DNA from: Branchipolynoe longqiensis
Taxonomy: Eukaryota > Annelida > Polychaeta > Phyllodocida > Polynoidae
Assembly: GCA_030323885.1 (NCBI GenBank)
Contig: CM059193.1
Coordinates: 71,019,997 to 71,083,996 of the forward strand
Length of the DNA: 64,000 nt
Direction of reading: 5' to 3'
The translations under genes were made by a program, and so were the position numbers. Positions within the stretch are counted from its first letter, which is position 1; each line of letters begins with the position of its first letter. The notes under the pieces were generated by a model. That model had not been told where the DNA came from. It ran no database searches and worked only from the letters and a program-made list of their open reading frames with translations. Positions 21,049-30,785 of the stretch are shown piece by piece.

Positions 21049-21375
21049 CTTGCTCCAGAGCCGATTAAAGGGAAACCTTTAGATAACACCAAGATGTTTG
21101 GCGGTCAACTACAATACCTCTATAAAGAGGTAGAGACTGCAGCCAAGAGTGGCAAAAACATGGATGGCAAGAAGAAACAGGAAGCTCCTCGTTTCAAAAA
21201 GTCACGAGGGGATTTTCGTCCACGACGGTTCACCAGAGGAACCAGACCGAGTTCAAACTTCGGTCAAGGGTTTCGGGGCCGGGGCGCTCGCCCAGGCTGG
21301 ACCGACAACACCGCACGGCCAATAGGCCGAGGGTTCAACTCGTCGAGACCTTTCCCCAGGGGCGGGTCCAAGTAG
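21049..21375 (+). CDS. DIRS gag-like protein, C-terminal part
   Basis: The open frame enters from the gap and ends at TAG 21373-21375. The first visible residues LAPEPIKGKPLD align with LAPKPIKGKRLD of copy 2 (33039 on), and MFGGQLQYLYKEV aligns with MFGGQLQYLFKQV, so the frame is secure. The C-terminus is a basic Arg/Gly/Phe tail (RGDFRPRRFTRGTRPSSNF and onward) suited to nucleic-acid binding. The presumed role is packaging element RNA. It ends 66 bp before the first Met of the RT frame. The family name rests on context rather than on a domain match. Confidence 0.75.
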   Translation, partial: LAPEPIKGKPLDNTKMFGGQLQYLYKEVETAAKSGKNMDGKKKQEAPRFKKSRGDFRPRRFTRGTRPSSNFGQGFRGRGARPGWTDNTARPIGRGFNSSRPFPRGGSK

Positions 21376-21440
21376 AGGTCCAAACACAAACTTTACAAGT
21401 CCCTGCAGCCTCTAAAAACACACAAACTGTAAGCAACTTT

Positions 21441-23291
21441 GTGGCTGGTAATATTAGTAATCATATTTCTGAGTGGCACAAAATTACTAGTGACCAAGAA
21501 ATTATAGAAATAGTTAGGGGTGTTCAAATTCCTTTTACACAAATTCCTGTACAAAGTATAATACCTTTTCCATATAACATTCAACCAGTTGAACGAGACG
21601 CACTAACTAAACAGGTACATAAATTCTTTGAGAAAGGAATTATACAAAAAGTGACACACTGTTCAGGACAGTTTATTTCAAACATTTTCTCGAGACCGAA
21701 GCCTAATGGTGATGTTCGAATGATCCTGGATTTAACAATCCTTAATAAAAGGGTGGAATATCGACATTTTAAAATGTTCTCTCTAGATACGGCACGGGAT
21801 CTGATTACACCAGATGCGTGGATGGCTAGTGTTGATTTACAGGATGCATATTATACGCTTCCCATAATGGAAAAATACCGAAAATTTCTTCGATTTATTT
21901 GGGATAACCAACTCTATGAGTTTACCTGTATGCCGAATGGCTTAGCTTGTGCGCCACGTTTATTTACTAAATTGCTTAAACCTGTTTTCTCGGTAATGGC
22001 GAGGAAGGGTCATATAATGTTTCCATACATAGATGATTCTTTTATTATAGCATCAACACAAATTGGTTGTGTGAATGCAGTTTTGGATTTATGTGCATTA
22101 CTCACTAAATTGGGGTTTTATGTACATCAACAAAAGTCAGTGTTTAAACCAACAAAACAACTCAAATGTTTAGGGTTTATTCTGGATACACAGTCCCTTA
22201 CAGTGTCGATAACAGAACAAAAACTAATTAAGTTTATGACTACAGCGACTCAGCTTATTAAGTTATCAAAGCCAAAAATTAGACAGGTTGCTGTTCTTAT
22301 TGGCATAATGACCTCATATGCACCTGCGGTGTTATATGGGAAGGCCCATATTAAGTCGCTAGAAATAGATAAAAATTTAGCGTTAACACGAACTAAAGGC
22401 AATTTTGAGCGAAAGATGTTTATTTCGCAAGAAGGGTTACAGGATATTGGATGGTGGATGCAACATATAGCAAGTTCACCAAATCCAATCCGCATGGCGG
22501 AACCTAATACAGTAATTACTACTGATGCTTCGTTAGAAGGTTGGGGAGCTCATCGAGATGGGGTCACAACAGGAGGTAGATGGCTTGATGATGAAAAATC
22601 AGACTATATTAATGCACTAGAATTGCGTGCTATTTATCTGGGCTTACGTAGTTTAGTAAAGATAAATAAATCACAGGTTAGAATACTAACTGATAATACT
22701 ACTGCCATGGCATATATTCGTAACATGGGTGGAACCAAATCAAAGTCTTGCAATCAGTTATCTAAACTGATTTGGAACTGGGCACAGGCTCAACAAGTCT
22801 GGCTGACTGTAGCGCATATTCCAGGGTCACAAAATACACTTGCAGATTATAAAAGTAGAAATTTCCATGACCATTTAGAGTGGTCTCTCTCTACACATTT
22901 GTTTAACTTCGTTTGTGAAAAATGGGGTACACCTGAAGTTGACTTATTTGCATCACGAAATAATAACAAGTTACCCTGTTATGTTTCTTGGCATCCTGAA
23001 CCGGATGCTTGGAAAGTAGATGCGTTTGCTATTACCTGGGAAAATAATTATTTTTATATTTTCCCACCATTTAGCATTATCAGCCGAGTAGTGAGAAAAA
23101 TCGGCTTGGAAGGGACACATGCGATACTGGTGGTGCCCGATTGGGACACGCAACCTTGGCTGCCAGCAGTTTCACAACTGGCAAAAGATCGTATACGATT
23201 CCCAAGAAAACTCGGGAATCTGACGCACCACGGACCGCTAGTGGTTCACGGCGACGTGTCAACGACGCCCCTATTGGCATTCCTTTTCTAA
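21441..23291 (+). CDS. DIRS reverse transcriptase-RNase H
   Basis: 616 codons from the first Met; the frame is open a little upstream, so the true start may be earlier. The enzyme copies element RNA into DNA and removes the RNA strand. RT motifs are visible: FSRPKPNGDVRMILDLT (about residues 84-100), first catalytic Asp in MASVDLQDAY (D132), and the YIDD box at 196-199. RNase H follows with TTDASLEGWG (D362), NALELRA (E394), RILTDNTTA (D418) and the IPGSQNTLAD segment (D469), the four expected acidic residues. The C-terminal region (VDLFASR..., WDTQPWLPA) is typical of DIRS polyproteins. The last 151 nt overlap the recombinase frame. No stop or frameshift is seen. Confidence 0.92.
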   Translation: MAGNISNHISEWHKITSDQEIIEIVRGVQIPFTQIPVQSIIPFPYNIQPVERDALTKQVHKFFEKGIIQKVTHCSGQFISNIFSRPKPNGDVRMILDLTILNKRVEYRHFKMFSLDTARDLITPDAWMASVDLQDAYYTLPIMEKYRKFLRFIWDNQLYEFTCMPNGLACAPRLFTKLLKPVFSVMARKGHIMFPYIDDSFIIASTQIGCVNAVLDLCALLTKLGFYVHQQKSVFKPTKQLKCLGFILDTQSLTVSITEQKLIKFMTTATQLIKLSKPKIRQVAVLIGIMTSYAPAVLYGKAHIKSLEIDKNLALTRTKGNFERKMFISQEGLQDIGWWMQHIASSPNPIRMAEPNTVITTDASLEGWGAHRDGVTTGGRWLDDEKSDYINALELRAIYLGLRSLVKINKSQVRILTDNTTAMAYIRNMGGTKSKSCNQLSKLIWNWAQAQQVWLTVAHIPGSQNTLADYKSRNFHDHLEWSLSTHLFNFVCEKWGTPEVDLFASRNNNKLPCYVSWHPEPDAWKVDAFAITWENNYFYIFPPFSIISRVVRKIGLEGTHAILVVPDWDTQPWLPAVSQLAKDRIRFPRKLGNLTHHGPLVVHGDVSTTPLLAFLF

Positions 23292-24250
23292 GGAAGCAGC
23301 TACAGCAATTTGGATTGGACAGAATTACTGAGGATAGGATAGTATCGGATGCCTGGAGGCCAGGAACTGTCAAAATGTATACAACCTATTTAAAGAAATG
23401 GGGTGTACATTGTTTGTTAATGAAAGTTAAGCCAACAAATCCAAAGATTTCACAAGTAGCTCGGTTTCTTCGTTCTCTAGAGGATGAAGGACTTTCCTTT
23501 GGATCGATTAATGCGGCGAGGTGTGCGTTATCAATTATATTACCTAGAATTGATGGCGAAACAGTTGGAAAACATTATGTTATTTGTTATTTACTTCGTT
23601 CAATTTATCAAAGGAATCCTCCAAAACCAAAGTATAGTCGGTTTTGGGATGTTTCTATAGTATTTAAGTTGTTTCAGGCTTGGCCTCACAACTCGTGGTT
23701 AGATATAAAACAGTTAGGTTTTAAGGTCGCGGTCCTGTTATTGTTAGTAACCGGACACAGAGGACAGACGATTGTTGCTTTATCCTTAACTGGATTAGAA
23801 ATAGACAAGGAACAAGCTACGTTTGATTTAGAAAAATTGCTTAAATCGAACACGTTAGGTGACCCTTTATCAACGGTTCACTTAGACTGTTTTCCGAATG
23901 ATCGGAAATTATGTGTTGTGTCGGCCATACGGGCTTATATATACAAGACAAAGGATTTACGTGCATCACAACAACTATTAGTGAGCTTTATAAAGCCACA
24001 TAAGGCGATTTCACGAGACACACTTGCCAGATGGACAATTACGGTGTTGAAATTGGCTGGAGTGGATACGAGTAAATACTCTTCCCACTCAACTAGAGGA
24101 GCCATGGTCTCCAAGGCACGGGTGCTTGGTATTTCTGTGAAAAGAATACTAGCGCATGCAGGCTGGAAGACGGCTAAGTCGTTTGCAAAACATTATAATA
24201 AACGACTAGAAAAGCCTACCGGCGTTGCAAAGCGTCTTCTCGCCAACTAA
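23141..24250 (+). CDS. DIRS tyrosine recombinase (integrase)
   Basis: 369 codons from the first Met, in a different frame from the RT and overlapping its end. The true start may be a later in-frame position, since similarity with copy 2 begins near the IPFLRKQLQQFGLD segment. It replaces a DDE integrase: it joins circular element DNA to the genome without target duplication. Catalytic residues are visible: Arg in TGHRGQT (R207), HxxR in SHSTRG (H316, R319), His in LAHAGWK (H339) and the nucleophile Tyr in KHYNKR (Y352). An N-terminal SAM-like DNA-binding region spans about residues 60-150 (TYLKKWGVHCL, ISQVARFLRSLEDEG). All catalytic positions are intact. Confidence 0.92.
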   Translation: MGHATLAASSFTTGKRSYTIPKKTRESDAPRTASGSRRRVNDAPIGIPFLRKQLQQFGLDRITEDRIVSDAWRPGTVKMYTTYLKKWGVHCLLMKVKPTNPKISQVARFLRSLEDEGLSFGSINAARCALSIILPRIDGETVGKHYVICYLLRSIYQRNPPKPKYSRFWDVSIVFKLFQAWPHNSWLDIKQLGFKVAVLLLLVTGHRGQTIVALSLTGLEIDKEQATFDLEKLLKSNTLGDPLSTVHLDCFPNDRKLCVVSAIRAYIYKTKDLRASQQLLVSFIKPHKAISRDTLARWTITVLKLAGVDTSKYSSHSTRGAMVSKARVLGISVKRILAHAGWKTAKSFAKHYNKRLEKPTGVAKRLLAN

Positions 24251-24379
24251 CAAGAATAGGTGAGAACAAAAATTTAGAATGTTATAATAATAAGAAAGAA
24301 TGATATTAAGGATAAAAATGAATTATGTAAAGGTCTCCCTAGCCTGAGGCTAGCCTGAGGCTGTTTACCGAGGTAAAAT

Positions 24380-24691
24380 AGTATAGTTATACGAGTCTTA
24401 CCTTGGTACAGATGATGGATAACTGTTGTTTTACCGAGGTATAAGCCTCGGATAGATGTGGGCTAGGGCCCTCCCGCCACACCCTGCCACATCTATTCCG
24501 TTGGTGTACCTTTTCGGTAAAGTAATAGTATCCATTGTTTGAAAGTCATTTTTATCCTCAATAAGTAGGTTAAGATTGCTGGTACCGGACGTGCTTACCT
24601 CTCCCTAGCCCACATCTATCCGAGGCTTATACCTCGGTAAAACAACAGTTATCCATCATCTGTACCAAGGTAAGACTCGTATAACTATACT
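24380..24691. repeat. DIRS internal complementary region and right ITR: exact 89-nt inverted repeat
   Basis: 24380-24468 and 24603-24691 are perfect reverse complements over 89 nt, separated by 134 nt. The left arm starts 'agtatagttatacgagtctt'; the right arm ends 'aagactcgtataactatact'. The spacer carries 'attgctggtaccggacgtgc', the inner edge of the terminal repeat, also seen at 35707 in copy 2. In DIRS elements the internal complementary region pairs with the element ends to template the circular product. The arm is followed directly by (TA)n. Confidence 0.9.
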
Positions 24692-25219
24692 ATATATATA
24701 TATATATATATATGGTAATAGCTTGACAATATAGGGATAATAATCTAACCATGACTTGCTATCGTAATGCTTAGAGCTATGTCGCTTTAAGAAATTCATC
24801 CATTTTTTTTCTCAAATATATAATTTTTCTAAACCATGACCTACTAGGGTAACCCGTCAGTAAGTCTCACGAGCCTAATATGTCCAGACATTATAAACAG
24901 GTAATGCTCCATTCTATCTGATGCTCCCCCTTATAAAGACTGTGGAGAAAGATGCCCTGTAAAACATTTTCTTTTAAACGATCCAAATTCATATTTAATT
25001 AAGCCAACGCAAGTAAATTCAACACACACACAAAAAATCCCAAAACCTTTTCCAGTTGAAAGAAGAGAATTATAATAGAAATGAAATGTGTTGAAGATAA
25101 TAGGTTTATTTGTCTGGCTTTTTAAAGGAAAGTTTGTTTTTATTTTATGACGGCTCTAGAGCACATATCATCGGCTATTGGATGTCAAACATTTGGTCAT
25201 TCCGACACATTTCTTTAGA

Positions 25220-25312
25220 AGAAACCTGCTGCCGCCATATAGGCTACTCTTTCCGATAAGAAGCAAGGGGTCTTTTATATGCACTTTCCCACAGACAGGA
25301 CACCTTTTTAAA
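25220..25312 (-). mobile_element. SINE D tail fragment
   Basis: 'ctgctgccgccatataggct', 'gataagaagcaaggggtctt' and 'cactttcccacagacaggac' match 11015-11085. No tRNA-like part remains. Confidence 0.65.
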
Positions 25313-25544
25313 GCGTCCTATGTCTGAACAATATTATTTCTACCTTCGTGAGAGATCTATTGATGCGTATTTAACCAGAGTTTGACCTCATCACAGACAC
25401 TTTAACTGTTTAAACTTTTAAAACAAAATTGAAGAAGATAATATGAGCTTTATTCTAAGAGTTGAATAATCCGATGATTTTGAGTTGCTGTCACATCGTT
25501 TGGATAAATATATTAGCTAATTATGATCTACTTGACTTTATTTT

Positions 25545-25790
25545 CGATCCCCGGCCGAGTCAAACCAAAGCTTTACAACAAAACCACCGTGATGTTTGTC
25601 TCTACCTTGTCCTGCACTTGTAATTACAAGGATATGGCAATGACTGGTCAGCTCACTTTCAGGATACTGTGACTGAGTGGGGTATTGGGGCAGTGCTATG
25701 GTATCACAGTGGGGTGTTGCTATAAAGTCGCCGTCAGTGGACTGTCGATAGTCGGTACCAGTCCTGATACGACCTTGGTGTCACCCATTA
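25545..25790 (+). mobile_element. SINE A, strongly diverged
   Basis: Head remnant 'tcgatccccggccgagtcaa', then 'gatatggcaatgactggtca', 'aggatactgtgactgagtgg', 'gctataaagtcgccgtcagt' and 'agtcctgatacgacctt', in consensus order. Confidence 0.7.
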
Positions 25791-25914
25791 TTTGGGGTTT
25801 TGCATCCCATCAACATCTACTATCCAAGCTACCAACAGTTAGCTGGTTATAGTGTCAGTACCGCTATGCCACTTTAATGTTGAACTACCACTCACGTTGA
25901 ACTACCACTACCGT

Positions 25915-25956
25915 CCTCACTGAGCATGTGCGATGCATCGCACGTGCTCAGTGAGG
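25915..25956. repeat. 42-nt near-perfect palindrome
   Basis: The arms 'cctcactgagcatgtgcgat' and 'atcgcacgtgctcagtgagg' meet at a central GC with one mismatch (T/C). It could extrude as a cruciform. It lies about 100 bp before the DIRS gag remnant. Confidence 0.85.
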
Positions 25957-26019
25957 GTGATGCAACACCCGAAATGGGGTCAGCCCACTCATGCGAGCAG
26001 TTGCCTGACCCGGGACCGT

Positions 26020-26160
26020 CTACGTTAGACGATAGGGTTACCCGGTTAGTCCAGTAGTGCCTGGACGAGATGTTGCCGAAACAACAGCGACATAAACAAG
26101 CCGTTTCGGAGGACTCCGAGTGGGAGGACTGGTCGGATCAGCATACGTCCTCGATTGTAT
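26020..26160 (+). pseudogene. DIRS gag N-terminal remnant
   Basis: One frame reads VTRLVQ, a stop, then CLDEMLPKQQRHKQAVS and EDSEWEDWSDQHTS. Copy 2 (32165-32310) has VARLVQQKMEEMLP and SDESEWEGFSEDQTS at the same spacing. So this is a short, broken piece of a third, related gag. Nothing else of that element is recognisable nearby. It ends at a cluster of short hairpins. Confidence 0.7.
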
Positions 26161-26265
26161 GTGAATCAGCATTCACATACAATCTTCCATGATTATATGT
26201 GAATGCTGATTCACATACAATCATGATTCACATGATTATATCTGAATCAGCATTCACATACAACC
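26155..26265. repeat. Cluster of three ATGTGAAT hairpins
   Basis: 'attgtatgtgaatcagcatt' folds onto 'cacatacaat', and the motif is repeated in alternating orientation three times with spacers 'cttccatgat' and 'catgattcacatgat'. Arms are 13-14 nt and near perfect. Confidence 0.8.
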
Positions 26266-26607
26266 CACTACTAACCTACAGCTAGGAAAATCACTTTGTT
26301 TTGTTAACTAAAAATATAAATTTAAAGAAAAGAAGAAAAAACTAAACATAAACTACTTATTGCATGTATAATTATATTAATAATTGCCCTCATGATTCAA
26401 TTCTATTTAATTTTGTCTGGTTCTGTGCACATTTAATTTGACTGTGTTCACCTACCCCCCCCCCCCTCTCCTCCATTTGCTAAGCTCGGTGTCGTTATGC
26501 TGTTGATGTGAATGCGGTTTCCATGACTACAGTGCGTTACGTTTCAGCACTGTGTGGCCGGTTCTAGGCTGTGAGAAGCCATGTGTGTTGCCTGGCTTCC
26601 CACACAT

Positions 26608-27125
26608 GTGACACAGTCTCTTGCCGTCGCCCCAGACCGCTGACCGCAGAGACCCGCGTCTTGCTGGCAGCACCTGGTTCTCCGACTGTGTTTATTCTAG
26701 ACGGGGCTCCCCTCCCCCACACACACACCTGTGACGGAGTCTCTTGCCGTCCCCATGTGTCCCGAACCGCTGACGGCAGACACCAGTGTCTCGCTGGCAG
26801 CGCCTGGTTCTTCGACTGTGTTTATTCTATACGGGGCTCCCCTCCCCCATAGACACACCTGTGATGGAGTCTCTTGCCATCCCCATGTGTCCCGGACCGC
26901 TGACGCCGGACAACAGTGTCTCGCTGGCAGTGCCTTGTTCTCGGACTGTTTATCCTAGACGGGTTTGCCCCTCCCCCCCACCCCGCACACACATGCGTGA
27001 ACCAGTCTCTTGTTGTCGCTGTGTGACCCAGACTGCTGACGGCTGCTGACGGCAGACACCAGCGTCTCGTTGGCAGCGCCTGCTTCTCCGACTGTGTTTA
27101 TCCTACACGGGTTTGCCTCCCTCCC
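26608..27125. repeat. About 130-bp tandem repeat, 4 units
   Basis: Units begin at about 26608, 26731, 26861 and 26997 with 'gtgacggagtctcttgccgt'-type sequence and continue with 'gtgtctcgctggcagcgcct' and 'gactgtgtttattctagacg'. ORFs crossing the units change frame between them and are not supported. Confidence 0.85.
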
Positions 27126-27339
27126 CAAGTCCTGAATGGCAAATAAACACATCGGGGCGTGTCTAGAACAGTCTGGGTGACAGAGGGCACTAAGTGTCGA
27201 GCCAGGGTTTAGGATTGTTCTCTTTCTGTGAGATAAAACTGAGCCTTGAGCCAAATAGATTTTTGAATCTGTCACCTGAGCTGTCTTGTAAAAAGAAAAA
27301 AGAAAATTTAAAGTACTCAGCAAAATTGTATACCATTTT

Positions 27340-27990
27340 TCAAATATGTTTATATATATATATGTTTTGACTAAGCATTTATTCGTCAGAATATACACCC
27401 AGATATGTAGGTATAGTAGCCTATATATAGCGTTATTATAATTTATATATTATAAATAATTTATATGTACAGTATAAACCATCGATATATAATATGTTTA
27501 TTGTAATATATATATACACACTATAAACCATCAATATATAATATAGATATTATTGTATGTATATATTATATACCATTATATAATATACATATAATATATA
27601 TACAGTAAAACCTTTCGAACCGACCACCTCCGCAGATGACCACTCCCCTATATCGATCGCTTTATTTGGATCCCAGTGCTAGCATTTTAAAGATATTCTA
27701 ACTCCCTAAACCGACCACCTCCCTAAATGGACCGCTTAAAGTCGGTCCCATGGTCGGTCGATTTAGAGAGGTTTTTCTGCATATATATTATATATTATAA
27801 TACCATTATATAATATACATATTATAATATGTATATATTATAAAACCATTATATAATATACATATTATAATATGTATATATTATAAAACCATTATATAAT
27901 ATACATATTAATATATATATATTATAAAACCATTATATAATGTATATATTATATAACAAATATAAATTTTTGTTATATAAATAATACTGT
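27340..27990. repeat. AT-rich satellite-like tract
   Basis: Repeated 'attataaaaccattatataa' and 'tatacatattataatatgta' words, interrupted by a pogo-like MITE at 27603-27779. Confidence 0.85.
27603..27779. mobile_element. Pogo-like MITE, copy 1
   Basis: The left end 'cagtaaaacctttcgaaccg' and right end 'cgatttagagaggtttttctg' are inverted and resemble the CAGTARAACCTC ends of pogo/Tigger-type MITEs. A TA precedes it. The related copy is at 44822-45013. Confidence 0.7.
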
Positions 27991-27999
27991 ATATTTTAT

Positions 28000-29590
28000 A
28001 TTGCTGTTATATATAATCAGTTAGACGACTTCCTTGTGACTTATATTTATTGTAATTGTTCATAAAACAAACAAACAAAAAGAGACAGAAGACAAAACAT
28101 AGCAAAGAGAACAATCTGAAACGGCTTTTCAAGTAGGACCTAGTTGGGATCTGTCACATAGATACCTCACCTTTCACCTAAGTTGGTCTTCATTCTCCTA
28201 TGTCAGATTTTGCAATGAACCTAAGTTGGGGAAAATTTGAGTTGGGAATAATAATAATAATAATTCTATTTTCTTTCCTTCTTTCTTTACAGAAAGAAAA
28301 TGTGTTAATGAATTTGAGTTTTCTTAATTATGATAAACACCCCTACCCACCGCCACACATTGTGTTGCTTGTGTAACATCAAGTTTTATCTAACAATGGT
28401 TGCCTGTGGATCCTTCTTAGCGTTTACATGCATAGCTATCAAAATAAACATTAGGATATATATTTATCCTAGTTTTAATAACGTTAATGTTAATATAAAA
28501 TTCGTTTTAATATAGTTAATTTTAATAATATGTTAAATAACATTAGGATATATGTATGTATATACAAATATATCCTGTTATTTCCTAATATTATATGTTA
28601 TATATATATCCTCACAGTATATTACATATATATACAACTGTATATATCTAAATGTATCAAAAACATGACGTAATATAAATTGAATTGAAAATTAGATTAA
28701 ATTTCTTTTCAAAAGAATCACAATCCCACAAAGTATGATTTCAATCCCCAAAATTATATCTAATTTTATACCCGTTTTATTACTTTTGATTATCAAACTT
28801 AATCTTTTACATATTTTATTTGAGATTATAGTAGAACTGACAATCCCACAAAGTATCATTTCAATTACGAAAAATGATATATAATTTAACGTATGACTTT
28901 TGATTATAAAGAACCTTATTTATTACCTATTATATTGTGCATACTCTAGCTGTTTGATGGGCGTTGCTAGGGATGATCCTGGTAAAGTATTGTTAGATAA
29001 GAGTTGGCCATGTATTCTCTCTGTGGGGCAAAGACTTATTTTGGTGTTTTGCCCTTTATCCCTCCTGTACCCGGATGGGATATATTGACTGGTGAGTATG
29101 ACACGTCGTTCTGGCGCCTCCTGCTTGGTGTTCTGTGTCTGTCTCCTCTGGCCGTAGATGTTCACTCTTCATTTCTCTTTAATTATCAGTTCGATATATA
29201 TCTCTTTTTTTTTTCTTTTTTCTTTTAAATTTTTTTTTTTTTAAAGTATAAATCTTTACTTTGTGGTGATCAAAGTAGGAACTACTGATTATACTAACCC
29301 CCGGAGTGGAGTGGAGTGGAGATATCGATTTTTTTTTATTTAAGAAAGTTTTGTTTTGTTTGTTGTTTTTTTTAAAGCGAGAAATTCTGGTTATGGAAAC
29401 TTTTTTTATTTAGGAAAGTTTGATTTTTTTGGTCTTTTTAAGCAAGAAATTCTGGTTAGCAATTAATTACTTTCAGGTTAGCTGGTTGGTAGTGGTGGTG
29501 TTAGAATGAGTATTAGTTTGACGTGGTAAGGACCACTGCCATGTCTGGGAATGGTATTATTATTGTGTTGGGGGTATAAGGCGATTTGGT
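28000..29590. other. AT-rich intronic stretch, no gene
   Basis: Contains (TAA)n at about 28248, poly-T runs at 29205-29245 and 29328-29415, and two degenerate copies of 'caatcccacaaagtatgatt' (28722 and 28840). No exon or recognisable element was found. Confidence 0.6.
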
Positions 29591-29595
29591 TATAT

Positions 29596-29911
29596 CAGGG
29601 ATGAAAGATCTCCGCGATTCTGCGTATTTCCTGGATTTTTCAATTCCACAGCATCATCAGCGTATACTAATATGTGTAGCTGAGACCGCAGCTATCAGCA
29701 TACACTACTAATATTAATAAATGCTCCAAGCGCTGAGGCACTATCAGCATACACTACTAATACGTGCTTCAAACGGCGCAGCACTATCAGCGTATACCAA
29801 TATATATGAAACCCGACTTCCAGGAATTTTCCGCGATTCCCGGACAATGCTAATCCTATGGGAGAATATCAGCATTTCCGCTTTTTTCCCCAGAGAGCAC
29901 TTTCATCCCTG
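29596..29911 (+). mobile_element. CAGGGATGA MITE, copy 3, with target duplication
   Basis: Ends 'cagggatgaaagatctccgc' and 'gagcactttcatccctg', flanked on both sides by the exact word TTATAT (29590-29595 and 29912-29917). The internal units 'gcactatcagcatacactac' match copy 2. Confidence 0.85.
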
Positions 29912-30137
29912 TTATATGGATTACAGCAAGATGACTTTAAAATATATGAAGTAATATTTTTAAAATAAAAAGGGAAGAAAAGGGCATACATGTGTTCTTA
30001 GGATAAGGAACGCTTGCAGTGGTTGGTGAGAAGTGAATTTCTGGCAAAAATATGGGTTTAGAGAATGAAAATCGATTAGAATATTTACAGTTGGTGGTGT
30101 TTGAAAATGATATTAATAAATATAAAAAGTGGATTAT

Positions 30138-30785
30138 GGGTCGTTCTCAGAATCTGTGTACCACATTTGTGACATGGAAATCAAAAGTGTGAACATTCCA
30201 AATAATAGCAGAAAACATCCCAAGTAATACCAGAAAACATTAATTATGGCAGAATCTATGTTCATATGAAGGTTTACATGGTGTGCATAATATCAAAGTT
30301 GAAAAAAGAAACCATTCACTTTTTGATTTGATCTTATACAAAATGAGAAAAAGATTAAAATTAACCATGTAAGATGCATCCGTAACCTCATTTTAACACA
30401 CACCAAATTAATGCAAGATTTGATTGATTATAGTTCAGCAAAAAAGATTGTCTTACAAGAAAGAAAGTTTTAAAATCATTTCGCTAGATGTGTGGTGCCA
30501 ATGTGCAAATATTCACATTTTCACTTCAGCACAGAATCCTATAAACATATTTCGGTAACATTTTGTGGGATAGATTAAATATGAATAGTATTGCCAACAT
30601 ACTTAATACACATATGCAATAATAACTATTTGACTTTCTACCCCCTCCAAAATAGATACAAATAAATACAATTTTAGAAAACTATTTCACCCCACCCCCT
30701 AATAATAATATATAAAGAAAGACTTAATCATTAACACTTTAACATGGAAACCAAATATGTAGTACACAGTTTATGAGAACGACCC
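30138..30785. mobile_element. MITE with GGGTCGTTCTCA ends
   Basis: Left 'gggtcgttctcagaatctgt' mirrors right 'acagtttatgagaacgaccc' over about 35 nt with few mismatches. TTAT flanks both sides (30134-30137 and 30786-30789). The 648-bp interior is AT-rich and non-coding. Confidence 0.75.

Larger units (their letters stand above)
21047..24691 (+). mobile_element. DIRS-type tyrosine-recombinase retrotransposon, copy 1 (left end in gap)
   Basis: The order gag C-terminus, RT-RNase H, overlapping tyrosine recombinase, then internal complementary region plus right inverted terminal repeat is the DIRS arrangement. There is no integrase, protease or LTR. The element lies in the sense orientation inside the SNX intron. 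The left ITR and most of gag are hidden in the N gap. The RT and recombinase frames are open throughout, so this copy may be recent. The second, decayed copy at 31275-35745 has the same gene order. Confidence 0.85.

Noticed and set aside
20541..21092. ORF of undefined residues
   Set aside because: It is the N gap.
26090..26160. Missing SNX linker exon with an acidic Trp motif (EDSEWEDWSD)
   Set aside because: The stretch matches the DIRS gag of copy 2 (DESEWEGFSED with upstream RLVQ..MLP), has a nearby stop and lacks splice sites.
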